Assembly: GCA_031415695.1 (NCBI GenBank)
Contig: JANOSH010000022.1
Coordinates: 149,217-213,216, forward strand
DNA length: 64,000 nucleotides
Direction: 5' to 3'
Origin: JANOSH01 sp031415695
GTDB taxonomy: Bacteria > Actinomycetota > Acidimicrobiia > Acidimicrobiales > Ilumatobacteraceae
The first letter of the stretch is position 1; every line of letters begins with the position of its first letter. Below the pieces are notes generated by a model. It made no database searches and was not told where the DNA came from. It worked only from the letters and a program-made list of their open reading frames with translations. Below, piece after piece: positions 9,169-18,733 of the stretch. The position numbers and the translations under genes are program-made.

Positions 9169-10206
9169 ATGGCCCTGCATGTCGGAGTTATCGGTCCGCG
9201 GGGCGAGGACGATTTTGCGACTCACGTAGCAACGGGCCTCCAAGAGTTGGGCATTTCGGTCACTCAACTTGGGCCGACGGGGTCCCACCGGTGGAGGCCG
9301 GTGGCGCCAAGGGCTCGGGGGATCGCAACGGATCTTTTGCGCCAACACCCCACCCACGGATGGCGCACGGAAACCCACCTGGTCAGAGCGGCACGAAGTG
9401 CGGGGCTCGACCTCGTGATTACCGTTCAATCACTTCACCCCGAAACTGTTCGTTCACTCGACCGATATGGGATACCGGTGATCCTCTGGTTCCCCGACCA
9501 TGTATCGAACTTGGGAGCGCTCTGGATGTTCGATGCCCCTTACACAAATCTCTTTTTCAAGGAACCCGTCTTAGTCGAGCGAATGAAACAGATCATCGGC
9601 CTTCCGATCGATCTACTTCACGAGGCCTGCAATCCGCTAGTGCATCGGCCCCCGACCATGACCTCGAAGCGGCCGACCATCGGCGTCGTCGGGAATATGT
9701 ACGCCACACGGCTCAAGCTGCTTGAACGACTCGTACACGATGGTTACGAGCTCGAGGTCTACGGCAACCCACCGCCCCGTTGGAGCTCGTTCACCGGCAA
9801 GGCCCCGTACCAACCCAACGGTTACGTGCGTGGAGCCGCAAAGGCCGAGGTCTTTCGAAACGCTGGAGTCGTGCTTAACTCGATGCACCCCGCCGAGATT
9901 GACGGGGTGAACTGCCGTCTCTTCGAAGCTGCCGGTTGCGGCGCGGCGTTGCTTTGCGAGACCCGAAGTTCGATAAACGAGCTGTTCGCCGACCATCACG
10001 ACCTTGAGACCTTTTCCACGTATGCCCAGCTACGGGCCAGCCTTAATCAGTTGCTGGGAGACCCTGCTCGCGCCGTCGAAATCGGGGACAACGCCAGCCG
10101 CCGCGCCCATGCCGACCACACGTACGCCATCCGGTTACGCGAAATGCTCACCGTCGCTGGCTTTGGCTCCAGCCTCACCGCCGTTAAGAACGCCTCCCTC
10201 GCATGA
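9169..10206 (+). CDS. Glycosyltransferase (CgeB/GT-B-like)
   Basis: The 345-residue protein starts MALHVGVIGPRGEDDFATHV, a GT-B first strand, after a GAGGAG ribosome-binding site. The middle has VILWFPDHVSNLGALWMFDA, and the C-terminal half has IGVVGNMYATRLKLLERL, VVLNSMHPAEIDGVNCRLFEA and AAGCGAALLCE. This matches the CgeB-like and Glycos_trans_1_2 families. It overlaps the FkbM methyltransferase gene by 4 bp. It likely glycosylates the repeat unit. Donor and acceptor are unknown. Confidence 0.8.
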   Translation: MALHVGVIGPRGEDDFATHVATGLQELGISVTQLGPTGSHRWRPVAPRARGIATDLLRQHPTHGWRTETHLVRAARSAGLDLVITVQSLHPETVRSLDRYGIPVILWFPDHVSNLGALWMFDAPYTNLFFKEPVLVERMKQIIGLPIDLLHEACNPLVHRPPTMTSKRPTIGVVGNMYATRLKLLERLVHDGYELEVYGNPPPRWSSFTGKAPYQPNGYVRGAAKAEVFRNAGVVLNSMHPAEIDGVNCRLFEAAGCGAALLCETRSSINELFADHHDLETFSTYAQLRASLNQLLGDPARAVEIGDNASRRAHADHTYAIRLREMLTVAGFGSSLTAVKNASLA

Positions 10207-11048
10207 CGATCGGCAGCAGAACCCGAATGTTGGTCAACGACGGCCTGAACCGAGCGGGCCAAGCGCTCGGTCAACGCCGGGCAGAACGACTGGGCCGCAC
10301 AATTCACCGCGGCCTGCGGCTGGTGGGCGCCAATGACATCCATCGCAATGGCGAGGAACTCGTGATGGACGCTGCATTAACGCTTCCTTACCGTGCGGGG
10401 AGCAGCATCTTCGACGTAGGGGCAAACGTGGGCGATTGGGCCGAGGTGATGGCCGCCAAGCTGGCCAAAGCGGGCCAGCAGCAAACGCCGCTGCACTGCT
10501 TTGAACCTTCCCCCACTACCTTTAAGCTGCTGAGCAACAATCCGCTGTTGGACGGTGCCAGCAATGTGTCACTGGCCAACGTTGGGTTGTCCAGCCGGGC
10601 CGGGGAGGCAAAGCTGTCCATTGTTCATAACGGCGCTGGCAGTAACTCGCTACACCGGCACGACAGTCAACACGAGACCGTAAGCCTCGTAACCCTCGAC
10701 CACTACGTGAGCCAAGCCTCGATCAAACACATTCGACTACTCAAGATGGACGTTGAAGGACATGAACTTGCGGTGCTAGAAGGCGCGACTCGCGTGCTGG
10801 CCGAACGCCGCATCGATCTCATCCAATTCGAATACACCTGGAGATGGATTGACGCCCGGCGATATCTGCGGGACGCGTTCGAACTACTGCAAAGGGACTC
10901 GTATCAGCTGTTTCGAATCAGCCGCTTCGGTTTCCATCCTGTAGCCGAATGGACCCCCTCCGAAGAAAACTACTGGGAGGTCAACTACCTCGCGGCGCTC
11001 CCGTCGGTTAGAGACACCGCAGAGTTTGGCCGATTTGTGAAGCACTGA
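10203..11048 (+). CDS. FkbM family methyltransferase
   Basis: The protein has 281 residues. The ATG at 10203 overlaps the preceding stop. The FkbM signature is present: SSIFDVGANVGDWAEVMAA as SAM motif I, then CFEPSPTTFKLL, VSLVTLDHYV and IRLLKMDVEGHELAVLEGA. These enzymes O-methylate sugars or polyketides; here a sugar of the polysaccharide is most likely. It closes the short forward operon flippase, glycosyltransferase, methyltransferase. A second FkbM gene at 14629..15498 is a distant paralogue. Confidence 0.87.
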   Translation: MTIGSRTRMLVNDGLNRAGQALGQRRAERLGRTIHRGLRLVGANDIHRNGEELVMDAALTLPYRAGSSIFDVGANVGDWAEVMAAKLAKAGQQQTPLHCFEPSPTTFKLLSNNPLLDGASNVSLANVGLSSRAGEAKLSIVHNGAGSNSLHRHDSQHETVSLVTLDHYVSQASIKHIRLLKMDVEGHELAVLEGATRVLAERRIDLIQFEYTWRWIDARRYLRDAFELLQRDSYQLFRISRFGFHPVAEWTPSEENYWEVNYLAALPSVRDTAEFGRFVKH

Positions 11049-11190
11049 GGCCCTCGACGTGAGCATGAGCGAAACGCGCATGTGACAAAAGCTGAAACTA
11101 TAAAGTGGCACAAAAAGACACCTGGGCAAGCGTGACAAATGAGTGTTACGTCCAAGTTGGTGGCCAGTAAACGTCGTCACGGTTGCCACA

Positions 11191-12073
11191 TCAGAAACTG
11201 GCCACCCATCGCCCGCAACCATCTTCAGCCAACGCCAGTTGACTTTTCGGCGCTCGCATCATGAGAAACAGGCCTGATTGCGGTGCGAGCCGACGAAACA
11301 GCCATCGAGGGTGCACGACCTTGGCGATGCGCAGAAGGCGCCCCCGATGCCGTTGACCCACATCGGAAGTCAGGAGATCTCCGTGCGTTAGCGGCGCGTC
11401 AATACTGAGAACCTCCAATCCGGCGAAAAGGCCACCGATCTCCGACTTGGAATATGCTTTAGTCCTGGGCTTTCTAGGGTCTTCGGCATAAACGGTCTCC
11501 AGCTTTGTTCGGACATTTCGTGTTCTCAGAACCCGCTGAATCCAGAGCATGTGACCGACAATTCTTTTCTTGTGATAGATCATGATGAACGCTTGGCTAC
11601 CAGGGCGCAGTACCCGGGCCCCCTCCGCTAGCGCCGGGGCGTATCGGGCGAGTGATGGAGCACGCCCCACGAATACACCACGTCGAACTCTTCGTCGCCG
11701 TAAGGCAGCTGTTCGGCATCGGCGACCCGCAGGTCAGACTTTAGTTCGAAGAGTGCCAGTCTGCCCTTCGTAAATTCAACTGCTCGTTCGGTGAGGTCAC
11801 AATCATATAGTTCAACGTCGGCTTCGGCCCACCGTTGATGATCGGCACCAAGTCCCACCCCAACTTCCAGAACCTTTGTGCCCTCATGCTCGGCGAAGCA
11901 AGCAAGCAAGCAAGCAAGCAAACGTCAGTATCTCGGGTTCAAGTCGATAACGCTCAACCATCTGTGCCGCAAAATGTTCTCGATCCCGCCCGCAGCTGAG
12001 GTAAAGGGCCTCAGCAAGATGCGTCATTCCAAAAATCGTGGACCAGTTCTTTGTCGCTGCGATTTGATGCCAT
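11191..12073 (-). pseudogene. Class I methyltransferase, broken by several frameshifts
   Basis: Three frames must be joined to rebuild one protein. From an ATG at 12073 the first piece reads MASNRSDKELVHDFWNDAS and hits a stop. A second frame continues with AEALYLSCGRDREHF and MVERYRLEPEILTFA up to the AAGC microsatellite. A third gives FAEHEGTKVLEVGVGLGAD (SAM motif I) and YSWGVLHHSPDTP. Near 11640 the frame shifts again to LAEGARVLRPGSQAFIMIYH and the C-terminus. The order matches the SAM methyltransferases common in sugar loci. At least three indels mean it is a pseudogene, unless the assembly is faulty here. Confidence 0.82.
11896..11919. repeat. Six tandem AAGC units inside the methyltransferase pseudogene
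   Basis: Six perfect copies of the tetranucleotide AAGC (GCTT on the coding strand) lie between the codons for ILTF and those for FAEHEG. By my count, six units put these two parts out of frame, while five (or two, or eight) would join them. Tetranucleotide tracts like this mutate by slippage and serve as phase-variation switches in other bacteria. Because other frameshifts exist in this gene, the tract alone could not restore it. Confidence 0.9.
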
Positions 12074-12075
12074 TG

Positions 12076-13941
12076 CTAGCTCCTCGGTGTTTCCGGCTGC
12101 CGATCGTTGGCCGACTGATCTTGCAATTGGGTCGAATGTGCTGCGGCCATCAAGTAGAGCGCAAGGGCCGGATACGTCGAACCTGCGTCTCGAAGGGCGC
12201 GCACCCGAGGCATAGCGGTTTGTCGCGACGTGTCTAACTCCGAGAAGGCGTTCAGCCAGCTGACCACTGGACCGCCAAAGCCAGTCTTTGCGCGGTTCAG
12301 TATCGCCGGCGGTAGATACCGACTCGCTACGTTGCGAAGCTCAATCTTGGTCTGGCGGCCATCGGTCAGCAGGTCACGCTGCATGCCCCACGCCGTATCG
12401 ATCACCAGCTTGTCCAGATAGGGAACCCGAATCTCAACGCCTTCGATCATCCCCATCTTGTCGGTGTAGTTCAGATTGTGATCGGGAAGAAACCCGCAGG
12501 CCTCGACGGCCAGCATTCGGTCCAACAGGTTCGTAAGGCCGGACTCATCGGCCTTAGCTTCAAGCCTCGCTAAGACCGGCTCCGATACCGGCAACGCAAC
12601 GAGAGTTGAAACCAACTCCGTGGCCTCAGCCGATGACAACCAGGCGAACCGTGCCGCAGTCGGGTACCGGGAAGCCTCTTCGAGCATGATGGACGTTCGC
12701 AGCAATCGACGCGCTAGGGAGCCGGACGGAATGATCCGGCCGATCCGGGAAACAAACGCTCCCACTGGCACCCGGATGGCGAAATGGGCCAGGCGTCCCG
12801 TACCCGCCACGTGGCGCCGGTAGCCAGTGAAAATGTCATCGCCTCCGGCGCCGCTTAACAGAACCGGGATGTCGAGCGACGCCGCGGCCCGGGAAATGGC
12901 GCGCACCGCTAACGGCGCAAAATCGGGTTGCGGCTCATCCAGAATCCAGACCATCTCGGCAAGCTCAGCCGCCGTCGGCGTACCAACCTCAACCTCGTGC
13001 AATTCGGCACCTACATGTTCGGCCACGAGGCGTGCATACGGCAGATCCGAGACGAAACCCTCCTCAGCCATTTCGTCGCTCTTGACCGTGAAGCACGGCA
13101 GAGCAGCATTAGGGCCGAGGATCTTGCGCGCCATGGCCACTATCAACGACGAATCAACCCCACCGGACAAAAAGAAGCCAACCGGCCGATCGCTGAGCAT
13201 CTGGCGTTCGACCGCGGCCAGCAACACCGCTTCGAGATCAACGCTCGTGGCCTTACGAACGTTCAGTGACCGCCAAGGTTCTGTTGCGTACCGGCGAATT
13301 TCTATCTGGCCAGCGCTGTCGCCTTCCGTCATGACGGTGGCAATGTGACCTGGTTCCAGCTTACGAATGCCCAGTACAGGTGTCAGCTCCCCGGGCGCAT
13401 AGAGCAGCTGCAGATAAGCCATCAGCGCGTCAGGATCGGCCGTGAGGTCCACCCCCGGCAGGCCCTTCAACGCCTTCAGTTCCGACGCGAAGGCAAACAG
13501 GCCGGTCGTAGCTGTGTAATAGAGCGGTTTGATGCCAACCGGGTCACGGACGACGATGAGTCGGTGCTCATCCCGGTCATAGAACCCGAAGGCATACATG
13601 CCGTTCACCGATTCCAGGAACTCGACCCCGTGCTTGATGAGGCCCCAAAGCAGGGTTTCGGTGTCACCCGTGGATGAGAACTCAACATCGTCCAACAGGT
13701 TGGATCGAAGCTGAAGATGGTTATAGATCTCACCGTTGTAGGTCAGGACGTAACGCCCACATGGAGATTCCATCGGCTGGGCCGCGGCATCACTGGTGTC
13801 CTGAATTGCCAGCCTCGTGTGGCCAAGAAACAATTGCCCGTCGCGATAGACGCCCGATCCATCGGGGCCGCGATGGGCCAGAAACTTCACGTCGGCATCA
13901 GCGAATCCGCCGACACCCAAGCTGCCCATAATGCCGCACAT
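12076..13941 (-). CDS. asnB: Asparagine synthetase-like amidotransferase (second copy)
   Basis: The start is set at 13941 to give MCGIMGSLGVGG with Cys2 as nucleophile; the open frame extends further upstream without homology. Residues AHRGPDGSGVY, TRLAIQDTSD and TYNGEIYNH form the glutaminase domain. FFLSGGVDSSLIVAMA is the canonical PP-loop and LSGAGGDDIFTGYRRH follows in the synthetase domain. The length of 621 residues is normal. It differs from the copy at 362 in having an intact SGG loop. Its likely role is to amidate a carboxylated sugar or precursor in the locus; free asparagine synthesis is the alternative. Confidence 0.88.
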   Translation of the reverse strand: MCGIMGSLGVGGFADADVKFLAHRGPDGSGVYRDGQLFLGHTRLAIQDTSDAAAQPMESPCGRYVLTYNGEIYNHLQLRSNLLDDVEFSSTGDTETLLWGLIKHGVEFLESVNGMYAFGFYDRDEHRLIVVRDPVGIKPLYYTATTGLFAFASELKALKGLPGVDLTADPDALMAYLQLLYAPGELTPVLGIRKLEPGHIATVMTEGDSAGQIEIRRYATEPWRSLNVRKATSVDLEAVLLAAVERQMLSDRPVGFFLSGGVDSSLIVAMARKILGPNAALPCFTVKSDEMAEEGFVSDLPYARLVAEHVGAELHEVEVGTPTAAELAEMVWILDEPQPDFAPLAVRAISRAAASLDIPVLLSGAGGDDIFTGYRRHVAGTGRLAHFAIRVPVGAFVSRIGRIIPSGSLARRLLRTSIMLEEASRYPTAARFAWLSSAEATELVSTLVALPVSEPVLARLEAKADESGLTNLLDRMLAVEACGFLPDHNLNYTDKMGMIEGVEIRVPYLDKLVIDTAWGMQRDLLTDGRQTKIELRNVASRYLPPAILNRAKTGFGGPVVSWLNAFSELDTSRQTAMPRVRALRDAGSTYPALALYLMAAAHSTQLQDQSANDRQPETPRS

Positions 13942-14154
13942 CAGCTTTTGCTCCCGGGCGCCGCATCCAATTCGCCGACCATCGCCGCAGCTATCCTCGA
14001 GGCTCGATCCGGGACTGAGGTCATTGCCGCTCGCGATCATTCGCGGGGCCTAGACAAACTGACTTCACCTGGACGTCATTTCGGCAGTTCATGGCCGCGA
14101 TCGGGTTGTGGATCGTCGGTAAAGATTTGGATTAGGGAGTGAGGCTTCAAGGTG

Positions 14155-14545
14155 CCTCAAAAAACACACACGACAGAGCGTAGCTGTCCGGGGTTTCGGC
14201 AAGATCTAGGCCGCAAGGCTCAACTGATGCTTCCTACCTGGACCAACGTTGGGCTCGGCCGAACATCCTCTCAGGGGCATACAAGCATCCGCGTCACGGA
14301 GCACAAACGTGCTGGTGTTGCCGTGCCGTCTCTAGCTCGGGTCGTCGATGATTATAGAGACAGCTAACTTCGTGCTCACAGTCATCAACGCCCTGGTGGG
14401 TTGGCGGCCCGGCTCCTTGTGCCGAGCACTTGAGAGAACTAACGGAGGCCCAGGCTGTCGGCGCCATCGCGGCATTGTTGTAACCCTAGGAATGGCTCGG
14501 GGCTTGTCTAATACCTGTCCAAGGCCGTCGTACCGCCCGCCGGTT
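14155..14545 (+). pseudogene. Decayed duplicate of the flippase upstream region and 5' end
   Basis: Bases 14155..14222 match 7695..7760 upstream of the intact flippase. From about 14302 the sequence matches the flippase coding start, including the run GCCGTCTCTAGCTCGG and the region encoding VVLTVINA, but with indels and stop codons. The match fades after about 14545. It is therefore a truncated, decayed copy of 7695..8110. The remaining DNA between the asparagine synthetase start (13941) and the FkbM gene (14629) shows no other gene. Confidence 0.82.
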
Positions 14546-14628
14546 CGCCCATTGCGAGATCTTGAGCTCGACGTGCTGCAGACGCCCGTTTCGATCCCGA
14601 GAGCAACATGGGCTACGCAGCGGCGCGG

Positions 14629-15498
14629 CTAGATCGAGCGGCCGAGAACCCGAAATGGTGCCGCTTCTCGAACTCGCTGCTCTATCGCCGGGCCGGGGCG
14701 CACGAACAGTTGGTTGTGGGCGAGACCGTCTACGAGCAGAAGCGAAAGCTCACGCGTGAACGGGTCATAATACCGCTGCTCGAAACCAGCGTCCTCGAAC
14801 AAGGCAAGGGTTCGACTGTCCACGGTCTCGGCTTGGATCGCTAGTAGGCGTCGGTCACGAAGGGTCTGTTGCGCACCCTCGAAGACCTGCAACTCGAAAC
14901 CCTCGACGTCCACTTTCATGAATGCCGGCACAAGGCCTCCGAGCACATCGTCGAGCCGTCGGATCGGCACCCGCCGTCGTGACCCCGGCTCGCCTCCCGG
15001 CAGGATTCGATTAACTGTGTCGAGCCCCACGGTGAACTCAACTTCACCATTCTCGGAGCCGACAGCAACCTCGAAGACTTTCACTCGGTCGGAAATGGCG
15101 TTTGCTAGAAGGTTTCGGGTCAGGAGACGCGCGGTCTCGGGATCGGGTTCGAACGCCCAGGTTGTCGCACCCGCAACGGCCGACGCCAGCACGGTGTAGC
15201 TGCCAACGTTCGCGCCGACATCAAGGAAGAGGTCCTCCGGCCGTAGCGCATGAAGAAAGAATCCCATATCTGGGAACTCGTGAAGGCCGAAGTAGACATT
15301 TCCAGTAGCGCCGAACATGTGACGATTGACAACCAAGACACTGTCGTTAACCCATCGGTGCGTGACCGGCCGATCAGAGATTCGACTCCTGATCTGCCAC
15401 TTGGCAACGCGCGCCAACGTCCGGGACGGTGTTAGGCCACCGAGGGGGTGCTGATTGGCGTACGTCAGCACAGCAGTTACTTTCCCGAACGGCTTCAT
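14629..15498 (-). CDS. FkbM family methyltransferase (second copy)
   Basis: The protein has 289 residues. Motifs are LFLDVGANVGSYTVLASAV, TWAFEPDPETARLLTRNL, VPIRRLDDVL and PAFMKVDVEGFELQVFEGA, which define the FkbM family. It overlaps the UDP-GlcNAc 2-epimerase gene by 4 bp and so ends a long reverse-strand operon that begins near 25,750. It is expected to O-methylate a sugar. It shares the fold but not close identity with the FkbM protein at 10203. Confidence 0.86.
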   Translation of the reverse strand: MKPFGKVTAVLTYANQHPLGGLTPSRTLARVAKWQIRSRISDRPVTHRWVNDSVLVVNRHMFGATGNVYFGLHEFPDMGFFLHALRPEDLFLDVGANVGSYTVLASAVAGATTWAFEPDPETARLLTRNLLANAISDRVKVFEVAVGSENGEVEFTVGLDTVNRILPGGEPGSRRRVPIRRLDDVLGGLVPAFMKVDVEGFELQVFEGAQQTLRDRRLLAIQAETVDSRTLALFEDAGFEQRYYDPFTRELSLLLVDGLAHNQLFVRPGPAIEQRVREAAPFRVLGRSI

Positions 15499-16598
15499 TT
15501 TCTCGACCCGACAAGCCTGGTGGAATCCAAATCGCTGACCATCGCGGCAGCAATTCTCGCGGCTGTCTGCCCGTCCCAGAGGTCAGGCCGGGCCGAATGG
15601 CGAACGTCGCCAGCCAGTACGGCAGCGACCGCGGGCATGATGGCCGCCGGGTTCATCCCGATGACCCGGTTGGTGCCTTGGCTTACCGTGATGGGTCGTT
15701 CAGTGTTATCCCGGAAGGTCAAACACGGCACGCCCAGGCACGTGGTCTCCTCCTGGATGCCGCCCGAGTCGGTGAGCACCACCGCGGCCTGTGATTGCAG
15801 CGCAATCGTCTCAAGGTACGAAGTCGGCCCGACAATCTTGAGTGATGGCGGGGCCACGAACCCCAACTCTTCGATGCGTTCGGCCGTGCGGGGATGGCAC
15901 GGGAACAGCAACGGCAGATCGCCCGATACGAGCGCCAGCTCGCCAAGCACCGCCGCCAATAGCGCCGCGTCATCCACCAGCGCCGGGCGGTGCAGCGTCA
16001 CCAGTCCGAACGGTTTAGCCAGCCCGAACCGGGCCAGCACGTCGGTGGGATTCACCCGACACAAGTTGGCCAACAAGGCGTCCACCATGATGTTGCCGAC
16101 CCGGAAAATGCGGTCAGGGCTCACCCCTTCGGCCAGCAGGTTCTCGTCGGCATCGGCTGAAGGCGTGAACAGCCAGTGCGATAACGCGTCGGTGACAATA
16201 CGGTTGATCTCTTCGGGCATCGAGCGGTCAGCCGACCGTAAACCCGCTTCCACATGGGCCACACGAATGTTGCGTTTGGCCGCTACCAGCGCACAGGCCA
16301 CGGTGGAATTCACATCGCCGATAACCATCACCACATCGCACTCGTGCTGGTCGAGCCAACCATCGAACGCCGTCAATACAGCCGCGGTCTGCACGGCGTG
16401 GCTGCCCGAACCGACACCAAAGTTGGCATCGGGTTGGCGAATGCCCAGTTCGCAAAACAGCTCGTCGGACATAGCCGCCGAATAGTGCTGGCCGGTATGA
16501 ATGAGCGAAACCTGATGCCCAGCGGCCTCAAGCGCCGGCAGCAACGGCGCCACCTTGATGAAGTTGGGGCGCGCCCCCACGATCACCACCAGCCTCAT
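15495..16598 (-). CDS. wecB: UDP-N-acetylglucosamine 2-epimerase (non-hydrolysing)
   Basis: The ATG at 16598 overlaps the upstream stop and gives MRLVVIVGARPNFIKVAPLL, the classic WecB/MnaA opening; the protein has 367 residues. Also visible are SLIHTGQHYSAAMSDEL, VIGDVNSTVACALVA, HVEAGLRSADRSMPEEINR and VVLTDSGGIQEETTCLGVPC. The enzyme interconverts UDP-GlcNAc and UDP-ManNAc in the cytoplasm. With the dehydrogenase at 22531 it would make UDP-ManNAc-uronic acid or a related acidic sugar, which the amidotransferases could then amidate. That pathway is inference. Confidence 0.93.
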   Translation of the reverse strand: MRLVVIVGARPNFIKVAPLLPALEAAGHQVSLIHTGQHYSAAMSDELFCELGIRQPDANFGVGSGSHAVQTAAVLTAFDGWLDQHECDVVMVIGDVNSTVACALVAAKRNIRVAHVEAGLRSADRSMPEEINRIVTDALSHWLFTPSADADENLLAEGVSPDRIFRVGNIMVDALLANLCRVNPTDVLARFGLAKPFGLVTLHRPALVDDAALLAAVLGELALVSGDLPLLFPCHPRTAERIEELGFVAPPSLKIVGPTSYLETIALQSQAAVVLTDSGGIQEETTCLGVPCLTFRDNTERPITVSQGTNRVIGMNPAAIMPAVAAVLAGDVRHSARPDLWDGQTAARIAAAMVSDLDSTRLVGSRK

Positions 16599-18733
16599 GA
16601 GGTCACCAACTCGTCGGCCGGTTCGGTCTCGGCCGGCACCGAGCCGAGGATGGCCGCCATGGTTACGAGCACCGCCCGGGTGGTCCGCAAGTAACTTGAC
16701 GGGCCCACCTGATCGCCAGTGATGATCCGCTTGGACAGCTCGGCAAACTGAGCGCGATGGCCCTTGTCTTGATCGCCTGACCACACCGACTTGCCGTCCA
16801 GATGCACCGACCGAAAGTCGTCGATAATCACACTGTGGCCCGACCCGAAATACTCCAAACGTTCCTTGGGCGTAGACGCGTGGCCACCGGTCGAATAGCT
16901 GATACCGGCAATCGAACCCGACTGCATCTGCATCGACAACATCAGATCCTGCCCGGCCCCCACCACCGAGCCGATCGTCGCCGCGGCCGCCACCGTCAGC
17001 ACCTCATCGTCGTCAACGGCCAGACACGTGTCCACAAAATGGCACACCTCACCAATGAGCCGGCCCGCTTGCCTACGGTCGTGATACCAGTGCTTGTCGG
17101 GCAGGCGCCCGGCATTGACCCGGTACAGCATCGAACCCGGGCCCGACCAGCCGCGCCGCAACTCGATCAGCTTGTGCATCGCCGGCGAATGTCGCCGATT
17201 GAAGCCCACGGCCAACACCCGGTCGGTGGCAGCTAAGGCGGCCTCCACCATGTCGAGTTCGGCGGCGGTGACGGCCAGCGGCTTCTCGACAAACACGTGC
17301 TTGCCGCCCTGCAACGCCTTGACTACCAGGTCGGCATGACTGGCGTGATCGGTGGCGATGACAATCAACCCAATGCGATCATCGTCGAGCATCTCGTCCA
17401 TGTTGTTGGCCACCCGCTCGAAATCGGCCTTCTCAGCCAAATGCGCGGCACTGACACCAGTTGCCGACGCCACGGCCACGAGCGGTCCAAGGTCCGATGC
17501 TTTCAAGGCCGGCACCAGTACCGAGCGGGCAAACGCCCCCGCACCCACCAGGCCAATACCCGGCCGCGATGTTGACGCCGAACGCGTCGTGACCCGAGGG
17601 CGCGGGGAATATGGCGGTCGCCCCGTCTCGTACTCCAATTCGATACCCAGGTACTTGGCGCCGCTCTCATTCAGCAGCGCATACGCCTCGAGCGCTCGGT
17701 CAAACGCATAACGCTGCGTGATCAGGTCGTCCACCTTGAGCCGTCCGCTGGCCATCAGGTCCAACACGGCCTCCATGTTGCGGCCCTCGGTCCAGCGAAC
17801 ATTGCCCGGCGAATAATCGACGCCATACTCCTCGTACGCTCGCTCGTATCGACCGTGGCCGTAGGAACGGGCCACCTTGATCGACAGTTCCTTTTCGTAC
17901 AGCGGGGTGCGTTTGAGTTCCAAGCCCACGTCACCCACCAGCACGATGTTGGCCCGGTCACGACAGATGGCCGGCGCCCGCAACATCGGCTCCGATGATG
18001 CCGTGGCTGCCGTCACCAACACGGCATCGACGCCTATCCCCCGGCTCCACTCCATGATCTCGTTCGTGGTGTCGGCCCCTCGCTCGACCAACCCCCGGGC
18101 GCCGGATGCTGAGGCGATTTCGGTGGTCCAATCACGCAGATCGATGCCGACTACTTGCAGCCCCGACGCCAACGCCAGCCGGGTGGCTAATTGCCCCAGC
18201 AGCCCGAGACCGACAACAGCAATCCGCCCACCCGGACCTACTTCGGCCAGCCGCAAACCGTGCAATGCAATCGATGCCACCGTGGTGAACGCCGCGGCAT
18301 CATCGGACACCGCGTCGGGAACCGGCACGCACAACAGTCCCGCCGCCACCTGGAATTCGGCGTGACCAGCACCACCGGTGGCCACCCGCATACCGGGGCG
18401 TACCCCGGCCACATATTCGCCCACCTCCACTGCCACGCCGGCGGCGGAATAGCCGAGCGGCATGTCGGAATCGAGGCGGGCTTGCACAGTTTGGGCCGTA
18501 GATCGCACCCCTTCGGTACGGGCCTTTTTGATCACCTGTTTCACCAGGTCGGGGCGGGCCTTGGCCTTTTGCAGCAGGCTGGCACTGGCCAAATTGCGTA
18601 CCGCTTTTTCGGTACCGGCCGATACCACCGAGCGCGACACCTCGACCAACACCTCAGTCGTCGACGCTATTGGTGACGGGCACTCGACCAGGCGAAGATC
18701 GCCCGAGCGCACGGATTGGACCAGTTGTTTCAC
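16595..18733 (-). CDS. Bi-domain oxidoreductase: alcohol dehydrogenase fused to Gfo/Idh/MocA
   Basis: The GTG at 18733 follows AGGAG and overlaps the heparinase-like stop by 4 bp; upstream residues in the open frame are not homologous. Residues 1 to about 350 are a medium-chain dehydrogenase with an NAD(P) loop (IAVVGLGLLGQLATRLAL). After a linker, residues from about 385 form a Gfo/Idh/MocA domain (GIGLVGAGAFARSVLVPALK, with the sugar-binding VFVEKPLAV). The total is 712 residues. Such fusions recur beside heparinase-like and WecB genes in polysaccharide loci. They probably act on nucleotide sugars or sugar side chains; the exact reaction is not established by the sequence. Confidence 0.87.
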   Translation of the reverse strand: MKQLVQSVRSGDLRLVECPSPIASTTEVLVEVSRSVVSAGTEKAVRNLASASLLQKAKARPDLVKQVIKKARTEGVRSTAQTVQARLDSDMPLGYSAAGVAVEVGEYVAGVRPGMRVATGGAGHAEFQVAAGLLCVPVPDAVSDDAAAFTTVASIALHGLRLAEVGPGGRIAVVGLGLLGQLATRLALASGLQVVGIDLRDWTTEIASASGARGLVERGADTTNEIMEWSRGIGVDAVLVTAATASSEPMLRAPAICRDRANIVLVGDVGLELKRTPLYEKELSIKVARSYGHGRYERAYEEYGVDYSPGNVRWTEGRNMEAVLDLMASGRLKVDDLITQRYAFDRALEAYALLNESGAKYLGIELEYETGRPPYSPRPRVTTRSASTSRPGIGLVGAGAFARSVLVPALKASDLGPLVAVASATGVSAAHLAEKADFERVANNMDEMLDDDRIGLIVIATDHASHADLVVKALQGGKHVFVEKPLAVTAAELDMVEAALAATDRVLAVGFNRRHSPAMHKLIELRRGWSGPGSMLYRVNAGRLPDKHWYHDRRQAGRLIGEVCHFVDTCLAVDDDEVLTVAAAATIGSVVGAGQDLMLSMQMQSGSIAGISYSTGGHASTPKERLEYFGSGHSVIIDDFRSVHLDGKSVWSGDQDKGHRAQFAELSKRIITGDQVGPSSYLRTTRAVLVTMAAILGSVPAETEPADELVTS

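Noticed and set aside
11159..11206. Inverted repeat GGTGGCCAG and CTGGCCACC with a 30-base loop.
   Set aside because: The loop is long and the right arm lies inside the end of the methyltransferase pseudogene, so terminator or operator function is not supported.
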